Counted from the first letter of the stretch, positions 34,317 through 47,340 are shown. The stretch: 64,000 nucleotides of DNA from Embiotoca jacksoni (GCA_022577435.1 JAKOON010000042.1:1482098-1546097); one strand, 5' to 3'. The notes: generated by a model not told the origin, from the sequence alone. Numbers and translations are program-made.

Positions 34317-35421
34317 GGCACACACATCGACGAAAACAAATTATTTTGATAACTTTTAATCCCAAACATGTTATCTATCCATTGACCCTAAAGTCAAGTC
34401 GGTCCGACAAAATCCCTAGGACTCGTTCGACAAAGTACAACGTGTCAGAAAATGGCGACTAAATTCAAAATGGTGGACTTCCTGTCGAGTTGACGTAACA
34501 GTGCCATGTAACTGTTTTGTGCGTCTATGTGTGATACACATGTCCACCGGATTTCGTGAATTTAGGTAAATGTGGCCGCCGGGGCATCTCTTTAGGGGGC
34601 GCTCTCGAGCCGTTTGGCCGCGCCCATTCGCGACTCCTCTAGAATACCAAACTTTTCGACGGGAGACATATGCGTATTCACTTTCATGAGTTTTTGAATA
34701 TGATAAATCCTCCAAAAAGGCAAATCACGTTACGTAAGAATAAGAACGTTAAACGTTGAACGTTGAACGTCCAAGAAAATTTTTACGAAATACAATAGGG
34801 CTTTCACACCGAAAAAAGTTGTGGGCGGAACATTGCGCAACACCAGAGTGGTGACTGCAGACTGAGACGCTGCTTCTGAAACAAAGCAACGTATTTTTAG
34901 GGCCCGAGCACCGAGCATCGGTGCAAAAGCACTATTGTTTTTTGTAAAAATGTTCGTCGTTCGTCATCGTTCGTCTTTAGACGTTCTTTTTCTTACGTAA
35001 AGTGATTTTCCTTTTTGAAGGCTTTATCATATTCAAAAACTCATGAAAGTGGAAACACATATGTCTCCCGGAAAAACATTTCGTATTCTAGTGGAGTCGC
35101 GAGTGGGCGTGGCCAAACGGCTCGAGAGCGCCCCCTAAAGAGATGCCCCGGCGGCCACATTTACCTAAATTCACGAAATCCGGTGGACACCTGTATCACA
35201 CCGAGACGCACAAAAAAGTTACATTGCACCGTTATGTCAACTCGACAGGAAGTCCACCATTTTGAATTTAGTCACCATTTTGGAGGATTCTGACACGTTG
35301 TACTTTGTCGAACTAGTCCTAAGGATTTTGTCGGACCGACTTGAATGTAGTTTGTATGGATAGAAAACATGTTTGGGATTAAAAGGTATCAAAATAATTC
35401 GTTTTCATCGATGTGTGTGCC
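34317..35421. repeat. Long imperfect palindrome, copy 2
   Basis: Arms 34317-34798 and 34932-35421, exactly 16112 bases after copy 1. Here both arms keep a similar open frame (99 codons on the - strand of the left arm, 92 on the + strand of the right arm) sharing RGQTARERPLKRCPGGHIYL. I take this as a by-product of the inverted repeat, not a gene. Confidence 0.85.
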
Positions 35422-36570
35422 CGTGAGAGGCGGCCATTTTGAGCGTCTCGCCATGAAACTACGAGTTGCTTTAAATCTTATGTACATGGACCGACCTTCT
35501 CCAAACATCACAGGTATGACAACAGCCCCGCCCTGAAGACCCCTGTGGGGGAATATTCGCTCATTGTCAAAGCGCCCCCTGTTGGCCACTGGAAATGACA
35601 CTTTTCATACTTTCACATTCTACGTTAAGCTGGTTGATCACATGAACGTAAAGCCGGGTCGCAATAACCTAAACATGTAGTTGATGATATATTGAGACAT
35701 TCGTTCGACTTTGTCAATGGGCGTCGCCGTGACGATGCGGCGAAGTTGGATGTCTGGCTGTGACACAGGAAGTTGATGTTTAAGATCAAGGGATGCTTGA
35801 AACCTCTCGAAACATGTCACATACATCCTGAAACTAGGCAAAAATAACAACTTCAAGCGGAGATATGCGGTCCCTCGCGCGCTGCACGTCAGTTCCTTTA
35901 TTCCTCGTAAGGTCTTCTCGTGTTGGAGACTGGAGGGAAGGACTGAGGCCATTTGGTGGTCAGAGGGTGAACAGCAGGGACCGGAAAGATCCACAAAAAT
36001 ACAGAAATCACGGCTGAAAGCAGAGAAACAGGCAGAAGGACACGTCAGAAATTTTGAATAAGAACTATTTTCTGTGTTTCATTCCATTTATTTTCTGAAA
36101 GATGCAGTTAAATGTGTTGAATTGAATCTAATTACCGAATGATGTCCATTTAATTCGCAGCTTTGAGAAATTAGAATCTGAAGTTGTTTTTTATGCACAA
36201 TTAAATAATTTACTCCAGTTTCTAAATAATAAACTTCATTCAAATTCAAGCGGCATTTTTTAAGATATCTAAATGTGAACTATGTTTCAATTATATGAAT
36301 ATTGAAGGTATTCCCCAAATAAGTATAAAGTGGTGGCTGAATTTTTTTTAGCCCTTTCAAATTTCTAATTTGCTGCATAAATACAAACAAAAACATCGTA
36401 AGGTTTTCACAAGTCTTTAAAGTAAACAGTGAGAACCCAAACAAACAAATTAGATGAAAGAAATTCTATCAAGGTCAAATGTCAAGGTCAAATGATTACT
36501 CTGATAAACTGATTGATCCATTTATAAACATCACAAGACTGATAAAAGTCCCTGTTGGAGTCGGTCGGAT
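35422..36570. repeat. Repeat flank and V 5' module before V11
   Basis: Counterpart of 19310-20455. No gene. The CTCF-like core is damaged as in copy 1. Confidence 0.45.
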
Positions 36571-36715
36571 CATTTCCATAGAGAGCCACTTTGCATCAGC
36601 AGCACCATGCTCCAGTGCTCTGGGACACTTTATAGTCCTGAGAGTTTGAACACTGGATGACTGACAGCTGTCCTTCATGACAACAGAAGCCACAGAAATC
36701 CTCCTCATCAGAAAC

Positions 36716-37189
36716 ATGACTTTGACCTGCGTCCTCATCTGGACTCTCCTCTGCTGCTGCTTCACAGGTAAAGTCCAGAGAATCCAACTCCTCTCCTCTA
36801 TGAACATCCGTCCCTCTGAAATGAAGCCCACAAAACCGTGACGCTGCTTTATGTTGTTGTCTCTGTATCCTCAGAGTCCAGAGGCCAGGTCACAGTGACT
36901 CAGTCTGGAGCAGTGAGCTCTGCTCTGGGAGGCTCCGCCACCATCACATGTACAACCAGTCAGAACGTTTATAATGGGAATTATTTAGCCTGGTACCAAC
37001 AGAAAGATGGAGGAGTTCCCAAACTTCTCATTTATTATGCTAGCACCAGACAATCAGGGATTTCAGATCGTTTTACAGGCAGTGGATCAAACTCTGACTT
37101 CACTCTGACCATCAGAGGAGTCCAGGCTGAAGATGCAGCAGTTTACTACTGTCAGAGTTTTCATGTCATCAACAGTCAGCATGTGTTCA
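36716..37189 (+). CDS. Light-chain V segment V11 (family A)
   Basis: Leader 36716-36767, V exon 36875-37189. CDR1 SQNVYNGNY, CDR2 YAS, CDR3 QSFHVINSQHVF. Heptamer 37190-37196. Octamer-like 36589-36596. (CA)n 37269-37309. Flanks match V6 at an offset of 16112 bases, yet the CDR1 equals that of V7. Looks functional. Confidence 0.93.
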
Positions 37190-37265
37190 CACAGTGAAAA
37201 AGCGTCGTACAAAAACCTCCCTCAGTCAGACTGAACAGAAACTGAACTGATACAGTTCACTGAGT

Positions 37266-37309
<44 letters not shown>

Positions 37310-37311
<2 letters not shown>

Positions 37312-39190
37312 CATAACATGTATTTAACAAGTCCATGTCCTTTTTCTTTGACTGAAAAATATCAAAAAAGTTCAGTGCCAAAGAATGATCTTGAAATAAA
37401 TCAAATTGCTTTAACTAAAACAAATAGTTCAGTTCAAAACTTCATTTTTAATTTTCCAACATTAACTTTTTGAACTCTAACTGATGATAACCTCCATGTT
37501 TTCTGTATCTGCTCACATGTCCAAAACTTTCAATTATCTGAACTCCTCGGCCTTCAGCATCCCCTCATGACCCGTCACTGACTGACTTTCTGAAATCTGC
37601 ACATTACAATGATCCAGACATGTAAAGATATTCTAATAAATTCAACCATTAAAATATCATATTACCAAAATTGAAAGACTGAACAAAACTGTCCACAAGT
37701 CCAGACTTCCGTACTTCTGTACAGTAAGCGGATGAACAGCCGCCCATTCACATCGGTGGACCAACATATGTCTGAAATGTTCTTCAAAAGTACGTACGAA
37801 CATCACATTTAATGCTGATTTTACATTTTCAATCATTTTAAATCCATTTTTTTAGGTCAATTAAAAATGTTGAACTCATCAAAAATGATGAAAATAAATT
37901 AAATTCATGATTCTAGTCCGGAGCTGAGGATGCAGGACACAAATGATAACAGTCAGGGAGGACGGTGCAGTGAAGGAGGTTTACAAGGAAAAGGTTCAGA
38001 TGGAGGTGAAGCAGCAGGCTGGATGAAGAACTTTAAAGTCAGCACAGCTTGACGAGCTGGAGGGAGCAGGTGGAAGTGATCGGTTTAAGGAACTGAGGGG
38101 GTTGATTGGAGGATGAGGAGCAGGTGAGCAGGAGGGTGTTGGAGACTGGAGGGAAGGACTGAGGCCATCTGGTGGTCAGAGGGTGAACAGCAGGGACCGG
38201 AAAGATCTGTAGAAATGTTGAGGACGTGACTGTTCTCAGGGAGATCAGTTAATATTAAACTTTGATGATGAACAATTGTCCCTTGTAATTATTGATATTA
38301 TGCTAAAAACAGAATCTACCTCAGCTTTTACATCATATTTAATGGTGCCCCGAGTGAGGCTTCAACCTAGATTTTTCTGAATAGGAGGCTGATGTTAGCT
38401 TCTTTTTGTTCCCTGTTACCGGGGTGGTGCCCTGTGATTTTTTTTTACATATTTCAACGTTTTTTGAATGTTAATAGTTATATCTGATAATTATTTAAAT
38501 TACCCTGTTGACAAAATCTGCTGAAACCATGAATGAACTAGTTTCTTGTTAAAGAATGGACTTTGATGAAAATCAAATTACTGTGATTAATACAGATGAC
38601 CCAGTTCAAAGCTACATAATACATTTAAAAATATATTTTCCAATATAAACTTTATGGACTGTAACTTACTAATGTTACAAAGCTGAATGACTAAAGTCAG
38701 GACGGCTTGATAAGCTGGAAGGGAACAGGAAGAAGTGATCGGTTGGAGCAGTGATTGTTCATTGGAGAAAGAGGAACAGGTGATTGGAGGTGTTGGAGGC
38801 TGGAGGGAAAGTCTGACAACATCTGGTGGTCAGGTGGTGAACAGCAGAGACCGGAAAGATGCTTAGAAATGCAGAGAAGGTCTCTGATGTACCGACCTCA
38901 AACCAGCTCACTGCACTCTGCTCTGTAAATATGAGCTGCTAACAGTCTGAAAGGAACATGAAGACAGCAAGAAGTCTGTTTTCTCTCATGTGAATCTGCG
39001 TCTGCAGCTTCAGGTGTTTTTCTGCTTTCAACACAGTCATGAGGATTGTTTGCTGAGATAGTAAAACACATCAGCAGTGGCTGTCCACAAATTCATGTGT
39101 TCAATGTGGTCAACTTTAACAGATGATCAAAATGATTTTATGGTGACATTGAAGCCGAAAGGTTTTTCTTCACATAAAAAGAAAATTAAC
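37310..39190. repeat. Inter-V spacer module, copy 3
   Basis: Counterpart of 11823-13710 and 21200-23090. CTCF-like core intact at 38164-38175 (- strand). No gene. Confidence 0.6.
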
Positions 39191-39363
39191 AACAAGTCCC
39201 TGTTGGAGTCGGTCGGATCATTTCCATAGAGAGCCACTTTGCATCAGCAGCACCATGCTCCAGTGCTCTGGGACACTTTATAGTCCTGAGAGTTTGAACA
39301 CTGGATGACTGACAGCTGTCCTTCATGACAACAGAAGCCACAGAAATCCTCCTCATCAGAAAC

Positions 39364-39846
39364 ATGACTTTGACCTGCGTCCTCATCTGGACTCTCCTCT
39401 GCTGCTGCTTCACAGGTAAAGTCCAGAGAATCCAACTCCTCTCCTCTATGAACATCCGTCCCTCTGAAATGAAGCCCACAAAACCGTGACGCTGCTTTAT
39501 GTTGTTGTCTCTGTATCCTCAGAGTCCAGAGGCCAGGTCACAGTGACTCAGTCTGGAGCAGTGAGCTCTGCTCTGGGAGGCTCCGCCACCATCACATGTA
39601 CAACCAGTCAGAACGTTCGTGTTTGGAGAAACTACCATCTTTTAGCCTGGTACCTACAGAAAGATGGAGGAGTTCCTAAACTTCTCATTTATTATACTAG
39701 CACCAGATATTCAGGGATTTCAGATCGTTTTACAGGCAGTGGATCAAACTCTGACTTCACTCTGACCATCAGACGAGTCCAGGCTGAAGATGCAGCAGTT
39801 TACTACTGTCAGAGTGAACATTACATCAACAGTCAGTATGTGTTCA
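39364..39846 (+). CDS. Light-chain V segment V12 (family A, long CDR1)
   Basis: Leader 39364-39415, V exon 39523-39846. CDR1 SQNVRVWRNYHL carries the three-residue insertion. FR2 reads WYLQKD as in family B, where other family A members have WYQQKD, and FR3 has TIRRVQ. CDR2 YTS followed by TRYS, CDR3 QSEHYINSQYVF. Heptamer 39847-39853. Octamer-like 39237-39244. (CA)n 39923-39958. Looks functional. Confidence 0.93.
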
Positions 39847-39919
39847 CACAGTGAAAAAGCGTCGTACAAAAACCTCCCTCAGTCAGACTGAACAGAAACT
39901 GAACTGATACAGTTCACTG

Positions 39920-39960
<41 letters not shown>

Positions 39961-40133
39961 ACATGGTTCTGTAAAATCACTGTATGCTGATGATATTCTA
40001 CTATCAACCAATCAGCACGTTTCCTTTCTTTTTCCTCCTCTCTGATTCATCCAGATCCAAACTCAACCAGGAAATGAAAACCTACTTTAACAGAGCGCTG
40101 GTCCTCGTTACAGTAAAGATTGTTCTGCTCACA

Positions 40134-40355
40134 CTGAACATCCACAAACAGAGGATCACTCTGCACCGACCCCGGGCCTTCAAAAGCACACACATAATTC
40201 CCAGCATCCTCTGCGCTGGCTCGGTGTTGTGGCCAGTCTTCTTTTTGCATTTCTAAACCAAACATTCCCGGCAGTTTACAGGAAGTTTCACATCTTAGAG
40301 TCCCACTCTGTCCTTCTTTCACACTTTCACACAGCCAATCAGGTTGTTTAAGAAT
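40134..40355 (-). pseudogene. Ig-superfamily receptor exon relic, copy 4
   Basis: Same domain as copy 1. A TAA-to-TGA-like change on its far side (ATTCATCC for ATTAATCC) does not affect the domain. Confidence 0.58.
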
Positions 40356-40583
40356 TCATAGAGGCGGTGTCAGGTTTCAGAGGCAGGTATACCTGAGTAT
40401 CGTCAGCATAGAAGTGTGACGCAATCTTGGTTGTTTTAAACAGAGATCCAAGAGGTTGCATTTATAAACATATAAAACAGAATTGGACCCAGTAGGTTCT
40501 CTTTTATAGGACTTGTGTTCAAATCTGAGGATTTCATGTTCATGCAGAAATATAGAAAATTCCTTCAAACTTTCTAGCACCAC
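40356..40583 (-). mobile_element. Non-LTR reverse-transcriptase relic, copy 4
   Basis: YADDTQVYL core on the - strand. No gene to the C4 poly(A) signal. Confidence 0.5.
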
Positions 40584-41009
40584 TGTATGTGCTGTGATGA
40601 GAGGCTATTTTACTTTTCTCATGTTTTACATCTTTTGTGAGATTTTAGATTAATTTAACAATCATTGTGAACTTTTCAATTCTGCCCACATAATTCTTGG
40701 TGTTATTACAGAGTTAAATGAGCTCTTAGATTTTTAATATGATCCATAAAAAATATGCTCTACCATTACTTTAATATTTGGAGAGTTTAAGTGGAATAAA
40801 ACATCTGATGAAAGAAATCTTTACTTGGAAACATTTTTGATTTGAAGACAAAGATCTTTATTTCACTGAAAACATGAACAACTGTCATGATGAAGAGGAA
40901 AATGAAACTATTTGAATCTTTATTTAGTCACATCAAAGAAGGAAAGACAGAGTTCCAGATTGAGAGCAGTATCAGAGTGAAACCAGTATGAGAGTCTCAG
41001 TGAGGCAGG

Positions 41010-41356
41010 TCAGGACTGGGAGCACTGGTCTCTCCTCAGTGTCTCTGAGATGGGAGTCTGGGAGCCCCGGGTGGCCTCACAGGTCACAGAGCCCACCTTC
41101 CCCCACTGGTCTGCAGGGAGCCTCAGGGTGCTGCTCCAGCTGTAGCGGCCGTCCTTCTCCAGCACAGCGAGGCTCCTGCTCTCCTCCCAGCTGATGCTGC
41201 TGCTGCTGCTGCTGCTGCTGCCGTCCACCTTCCAGGCCAGACTCCAGTCTGAGGGGAAGCCCTTGTTGGCCAGGCACATGAGGGTGGCCTTCTCATTCTT
41301 CTGCAGCTCCTCCACGGAGGGGGGCAGCACCGTCAGGGTGGGACGGGCTGGATCCA
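41010..41356 (-). CDS. Light-chain constant exon C4 (variant 5' end)
   Basis: 347 bases, one codon longer than its sisters. The exon follows acceptor TCTGCAG and, joined to J4, begins LDPARPTLTVLPPSVEELQK; the body is the same as C3, with the Cys pair, Trp, eight serines and terminal RRDQCSQS. Poly(A) signal 40919-40924. The switch from common to distinct sequence falls at the 5' end of the exon, so C4 joins a common C body to a different J-C intron. Confidence 0.96.
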
Positions 41357-42218
41357 CTGCAGAGAGAGAGAGGTCAATACAGTTTGTTGGAGGAAAACTA
41401 AACTTCCTCCTGTGAACTGCAGCTGAAGAGTATTTTTGAACTTCTGCTGCTTTTTCTCAGAGCTGATGAAACTGGAAACACGTTTCACTTCCCTCGGCCA
41501 ACTCTGTCACCATGGCAACGGAAAGGCATCACCGGTGAACCGTGGCAACAGGCAGGTTTCAGTGATGACTATAAAAAGTATAAACTTGCACACTTTTATT
41601 CGAAGGATTAATTATGAATTAAAAAAATATATATATATAAATTCAGATTCATGAATTAAAAAACTTAAAAAATCCACACAGAATGAAGAATGTGAAGTTG
41701 CTTAAACTGAAATATTTCTTATTTAAATCCAAAGTGAGGATCTATAATTGTTCTCTGACTTCAAACTAGGGAATCATTATTGAGAAACTGGAATGAATAT
41801 TATAAACGAATTAAATGCTTCTTTTTTAAATCATAAAACTACCAAAACAAATGCTTTGAATGTTCTTAAAATGGTTGAAACAGATTTGATTTGAACAGAA
41901 ACAGTTAGAATATTAAAACCTCGAGAACTTGCGAAAATATTTTTCAGACAGATACTGAATATTGATTTTCAAAGCAGAATGAGATGATAAAAATGATGAA
42001 AATTTACGTTTCAATTTCAGTACAACAACATTACAGATTGATTACATCATTTGATTGTCTTTGACGGCACTGTGAACCCTTCAGCCATCATTGAAAGGAC
42101 ATAAAATGTCAAATATCAAACAAACTATTTTCAGTTCAGTTGAGTTCAGTTTTTATCAATAAAACAGACATAAAATTCACTTAAAATTTGGGTTATTGAA
42201 GGAGAAATATTTACTTAC
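41357..42218 (-). promoter_or_regulatory. Distinct J4-C4 intron with Ets/IRF motif, no octamer
   Basis: 862 bases, against 795 in the other cassettes, and mostly unrelated to them. GGAAGTGAAA on the - strand at 41492-41483 is an exact Ets/IRF composite match, in the same GTTTCACTTCCCT context as elsewhere. I find no ATGCAAAT near it. The 41640-42135 part is homologous to the orphan stretch at 28690-29195. Confidence 0.55.
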
Positions 42219-42256
42219 AGTTAACTGTCAGTCTGGTTCCTCCACCGAACGTGTAC
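42219..42256 (-). CDS. Joining segment J4 (variant 3' end)
   Basis: YTFGGGTRLTVN plus one base, ending LTVN where the other J segments end LDVG or LDIG. Donor GTAAGTAA. Heptamer 42263-42257, 23-base spacer, nonamer 42295-42287. The 5' part and signal match J3b, while the 3' part from after the Leu codon goes with the distinct intron. It is the only J of this cassette. Confidence 0.93.
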
Positions 42257-42440
42257 CACAGTGATACAAACTCATTGAACCGCCGTACAAAAACCTCTGA
42301 CTGTAGAGAGACACGGCTCTCTGACTCTGAAACAAACAAACTCACCAAAACAACTTACTACTTTTAGACATTTGTCAGCTGATAGGAAAACTGAAAACAA
42401 CACAGTGTAACAAAATATGAGAATTTATCGTTTTGTGTGT

Positions 42441-43508
42441 AACCCCATTTAAAAAACGTTGGGACGCTTTGGGAAATTTAAATAAATAAAGAACAGGATG
42501 ATTTGCAAATTCCATAAACACACTTTTAATTGAAAATGGACCAAAGGCAACATACCAACATTCAAAATGAGAAATATATTCTCATTTTGAATTTGACAGG
42601 GTCATATTGTCGACTGTGTCGCATCACCTCTTCTTTTAACAACACTGTGAACATTTGGGAACTGAGGAGATCAGTTGCTGGAGTTTTGAAAGTTAAATGT
42701 TATCCACTTTGATCTGATATACAATTTGAGCTGATCAGCACTTTGGGATCTCCTTTGTCATATTTTTCTTTCACTATGCACCAATTGTTTTTCAGTGGGT
42801 TACAGGTCTGGGCTGCAGGAAGGCCGGTTTATCACCCGGAGTCTTCTACTAGAGAGCCATGTAGTTGTAATATGTGCAGAATTTGGTTTACCATTGTCTT
42901 GTTGAAATAAGCAGGAATTCTCCTGAAAACATGACGTTGTTTGGATGTCAGCATATGTTGCTCCAAATCTAGTATTTATCCTTCAGCATTCATGGTGTCT
43001 TCTCAGACTAGTGCGTCCTTGCACCATCACAGTTGTGGCTTGAGAATTGTGTCCTGTTAACCAGTTGGGTGGTCCCTCTCCTTTCTAGCCTGGAGGACAC
43101 AGTGCCCATGATTTCCAAAAATAATTACTAATTTTGATTTGTCTGACCGCAGGACAGTTTTCCACTTCACCTGAGAAATGGCGGCGGCGTTTCTGGATCA
43201 TGTTTTTATCTTTTTCCTCTTTGGAGAGTTTTTAACCTGAATTTGTGGATGCAGCGATGAACTGTGTTCAGAAACAACAGTTTTCAGAAGTGTTCCTGAG
43301 CCCATGCAGTGATTTCCACAACAGAATTGTGTCTGGTTTAAATGCAGTGCTGCCTGAGCGCCCGTAGATCACCACCATCCAATATTAGTTTTCAGCATTG
43401 TCCCTTCTGTCCAGATATTTGTCTGGATTCATTGAATCTTTTAATAAAATTATGAACTGTGGATGATGAGATCATAAATTCTTGGTAATTTTCCAACGAG
43501 GAACAACT
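42441..43508 (-). mobile_element. Tc1/mariner-like transposon relic, copy 4
   Basis: SSSTVHNFIKRFNESRQIS at about 43400-43470 on the - strand, with Phe for Ile. Broken frames. It ends at the V13 promoter. Confidence 0.68.
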
Positions 43509-43713
43509 GATTGATAAATTTATAAATATCACAAGACTGATAAAAGTCCCTGTTGGAGTCGGTCGGATCATTTCCATAGAGAGCCACTTTGCATCAGCAG
43601 CACCATGCTCCAGTGCTCTGGGACACTTTATAGTCCTGAGAGTTTGAACACTGGATGACTGACAGCTGTCCTTCATGACAACAGAAGCCACAGAAATCCT
43701 CCTCATCAGAAAC

Positions 43714-44187
43714 ATGACTTTGACCTGCGTCCTCATCTGGACTCTCCTCTGCTGCTGCTTCACAGGTAAAGTCCAGAGAATCCAACTCCTCTCCTCTATG
43801 AACATCCGTCCCTCTGAAATGAAGCCCACAAAACCGTGACGCTGCTTTATGTTGTTGTCTCTGTATCCTCAGAGTCCAGAGGCCAGGTCACAGTGACTCA
43901 GTCTGGAGCAGTGAGCTCTGCTCTGGGAGGCTCCGCAACCATCACATGTACAACCAGTCAGAACGTTTATAATGGGGATTATTTAGCCTGGTACTAACAG
44001 AAAGATGGAGGAGTTCCTAAACTTCTCATTTATTATGCTAGCACCAGACAATCAGGGATTTCAGATCATTTTACAGGCAGTGGATCAAACTCTGACTTCA
44101 CTCTGACCATCAGAGGAGTCCAGGCTGAAGATGCAGCAGTTTACTACTGTCAGAGTGAACATTACATCAACAGTCAGTGGTTGTTCA
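43714..44187 (+). pseudogene. Light-chain V segment V13 (family A), stop in FR2
   Basis: Leader 43714-43765, V exon 43873-44187. TAC-TAA at 43995-43997, as in V3 and V9. CDR1 SQNVYNGDY, CDR2 YAS, FR3 with DHFTG, CDR3 QSEHYINSQWLF. The signal is intact (heptamer 44188-44194). Octamer-like 43587-43594. (CA)n 44264-44310. Confidence 0.92.
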
Positions 44188-44260
44188 CACAGTGAAAAAG
44201 CGTCGTACAAAAACCTCCCTCAGTCAGACTGAACAGAAACTGAACTAATACAGTTCACTG

Positions 44261-44310
<50 letters not shown>

Positions 44311-44311
<1 letters not shown>

Positions 44312-44784
44312 CAGAATTTATTATAACATTCATCTCAAGCACCCTATGATAATCCATTTACATGAATACACTTCTTTTGATCTATCTGGAGGACATGAAC
44401 GGTTTGTTTCTACATTTTTCATGAACCCATTCGCGGCTTTGATGTGTTGATGCATCAGAATTTTAAGTCAGTCACACCATCAGAGATTTGTAAAGTTAGT
44501 TCAAACTGTACCTGATTTTGCGAAACAGTTTTTACGTAGAATTAAAAGCATTTTTCAAAATAAATATCTGACTTAGAGTCCAACGTATCAACTGCAAAAC
44601 ATGACCAGAGTAGTGAGTGACCAAAGGAAGAAATTAAAGAGTGATAAAACTGACCATACCGGCACATTGTTTTGTTTTTATTTTACTTTTTTTCCATCCA
44701 CATCACAGCACTGAGACTTCTCTTGTTTAGGCCTTTCATGACATCCAGTTGGACACAGACAGTGCCAGAGTTTCAGTCTGAGCA
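44311..44784. other. 3' flank of V13, no gene seen
   Basis: The first 200 bases are not shared with other V flanks. From about 44530 it matches 16265 and 32377. Confidence 0.35.
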
Positions 44785-45370
44785 TTACTGGAATATCAGC
44801 GCTGCATTGGACGCAGTTGACATCATATTTAACTGGACTGATTAGTAAACTGGATGTGACCTCCTGGCACAGTATTAAACTGATTTGAATCTCACTGAGA
44901 GAACAAGGACGTCATTGTGTCTATTTTTAATTATAATTAGAGCAGAGAAAGATGACATGAGGAGTTCCCCAAGGCTCCTTTCTGGGGCTTCTGCTTTTCA
45001 GCATTGACTTGCTCTCACTAACTTATATTGTAGAAAAAAGAACATTATATTCCCATAATTATGTAGATGATACACCAATTTACGTAAAAAATATCACCAG
45101 GGGAGTATAATCCCATAAAAGCTCTGAGTAGCTGCTTTGAAAAAATAAATGGTTGGATGTGTCAGAAGTTTCTTCAAATCGATAAAACAGAAGTAATTGT
45201 TTTGGAGAAAAAGAAGAATGATGAAAGGTCACCACTTATCCTCAGTCTGTAAAGTTAAAAGCATAGACCGTATGTGAAAGTGGACTTACCTTCCAAGTCT
45301 GAAAATTAAATCAGTGTGTAAGTGCCTCTGTGTTCCTAGCTGCAGTTCTACCAAAAGCCACTAGAGGCTG
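44785..45370 (+). mobile_element. Non-LTR reverse-transcriptase relic, third copy
   Basis: Matches 16520-17140 but with more small insertions (for example an extra A in GTAGAAAAAAG), so the YVDD-bearing frame is broken. Confidence 0.55.
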
Positions 45371-46194
45371 GCCTCCAAACAGCTCTAGTTCCAAAGACTC
45401 CGACTGAAATTCTCTCATTAAATAAAAAGTCAAGAATCATTTTTCTCCCACATGAATTATGCGGTTTTGGAACATTTTCATGGTGTGATGTGTGAAGCTG
45501 ATTAGATTCCCCTATTAAAAGTTTTGCGACTATTTTTGAATAGATTTGACTGTCAAGTTACTTCTCACTGTGAAGCAAGTCAACCAGTACACAATGAAAA
45601 AAAAAGTCTCTTTTGGACTTTTTTTTATCTTTGGTTTGTGGCTGTGTCTTACCCTTACAGGGACTCTGCTTGGGAGGTCTCACCCGCCGTCAACCTCGTG
45701 TGTTACCTCGGCGGGTAAACCGTGGACCATGTGTTGTGTTACCTTGGCATGGCTTGAACCCGTGTCTTCATGGGGGCGTTTCCAGCTGGGAGTCAGCGTC
45801 GTAGACTGCAGGACTATCTTCGGCGCCGGAGAATGAGTCGTAGCAGGAGAAAGTGTACCACAGAGTTCAGTCAGAGCTTCCAGAGACTCAGCCGACAGTC
45901 TGGTTAACTCAACAGGTAAAATATTCCACTTCACCAAGGTTGATATTGATGGTTCAGATTCCATCTGTTGATGGTGATTCAACTTTTAGTGAAGTTGAAA
46001 CGATTTGGGAAATTGAAAAAGTTTTGCATTCACAACACATTACAGGAAGATATTTAATACCACACCAGACCCCCTTGAAAACATGTATATCTACTATTCA
46101 AAGAATGTCTGCGGCAATTTTGGTCGCATTTTAATGAATATTTGTGGATGGTGGAGTTATAGGTTGCAGTGAGCCAAATATTTGTTACAATGAT
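45371..46194. repeat. Mixed repeat region, third copy
   Basis: Counterpart of 17141-17990, with the minisatellite reduced to about one and a half units (45697-45750). It ends where a LINE fragment is inserted. No gene. Confidence 0.4.
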
Positions 46195-47125
46195 GCCAAA
46201 CTCTGATGCTGACGTAGAGGCAACAGTGGACACCATCTACGCCACTGTGTCTAAACTGCACACTCATCATCCCGGTGCATTTTTGGCAGTTACTGGAGAC
46301 TTTAACCAGTCTGGATAAAGTACTGCCAACTTTGCACCAGTATGTTAACTGTCCCACCCGGAACAATAAAACCCTGGACCTACTGTATGCTAATACCATG
46401 GATGCATACAGTACTACTGCCCTTCCCCCCCTTGGTAGGTCAGATCACAATCTGGTCCTGCTGACACCCAAATATGTTCCCCTGGTGCAGAGGCAGCCTG
46501 TGACCACCAGGACTGTGAGGAGGTGGACACAGGAGGCTAAAGATGCCCTGCAGGACTGCTTTGGGTCCACGGACTGGGACGTGCTGTGTGGACCACATGG
46601 GGAGGACATCAACAGCATGACGGACTGTATCACAGAATACATCAAATTCTGTGAACACACCACCGTACCATCTCGGACTGTAAAATGCTTCCCCAACAAC
46701 AAGCCGTGGATCACCAGTGACCTGAAGGTGCTTCTTAATCAGAAGAAATCAGCCTTCAGGTCTGGGGACAGGGAGGAGCTCAGGAGAGTGCAGCGCCACC
46801 TGAAGGAGAAGATGAGAGAGTGCAAGGACTCCGACAGGAGGAAGATGGAGGCAAAACTCCAGCAGAACAACGTGAGGGAGGTGTGGACCGGAATGAAGGA
46901 GATTACTGGGTTCAAGGGGAGAGAGAGACAACCGGGGGGAACCTGGAGAGGAACAACCAGGGGGAACCTGGAGAGGACCAATGAGCTAAACTGTTTCTTC
47001 AACAGGTTTAGTTCACCACCCTCATCTCTCTCCTCCACACCTCACACCTCCCAAACACCTCTGCTGCCTCCCCCCCCCCCGGTGAGCTGCATAGAGCCCT
47101 CAATCTCAAAGGGCTCTTCCTCCAT
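46195..47125 (+). mobile_element. LINE endonuclease fragment
   Basis: The + strand encodes the C-terminal part of an APE-type endonuclease. GDFNQ appears in one frame at about 46300; after a frameshift, LLYANTMDAYSTTALPPLG leads into RSDHNLVLL, the SDH motif. A long linker follows, with NNKPWITSDLK and a coiled, charged QRHLKEKMRECKDSDRRK stretch, in the usual order for fish Jockey-type LINEs. There is no reverse transcriptase. It splits a repeat region whose two sides (GAAGTTGAAACG...TTTTGCAT) are related. Confidence 0.75.
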
Positions 47126-47340
47126 CGACACCAACTTTTAAAGAAGTTGAAACGTTTGGAGAAATTGAAAAAGTTTTGCATATACATAATACTACACGAG
47201 AGGAAGATATTTAATATCATTGCAGACCTCCTTAAAAACACGTATATCTACTATCCAAAGAATGTCTATGGCAATTTTGGTCCCATTTGAATGAATATTT
47301 GTGGACGGTGGAGTTATAGGTTGCAGTTTTAATTCTTGAT
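47126..47340. repeat. Repeat flank right of the LINE fragment
   Basis: AAGTTGAAACGTTTGGAGAA repeats sequence found left of the insertion. No gene. Confidence 0.35.

Noticed and set aside
41517..41660. Short + strand frames in the J4-C4 intron
   Set aside because: They lie inside an intron, have no motifs and no counterpart in the related orphan stretch.
46275..47141. 288-residue frame as a host gene
   Set aside because: It carries the SDH endonuclease motif and linker of a LINE, is frameshifted upstream and lacks an RT.
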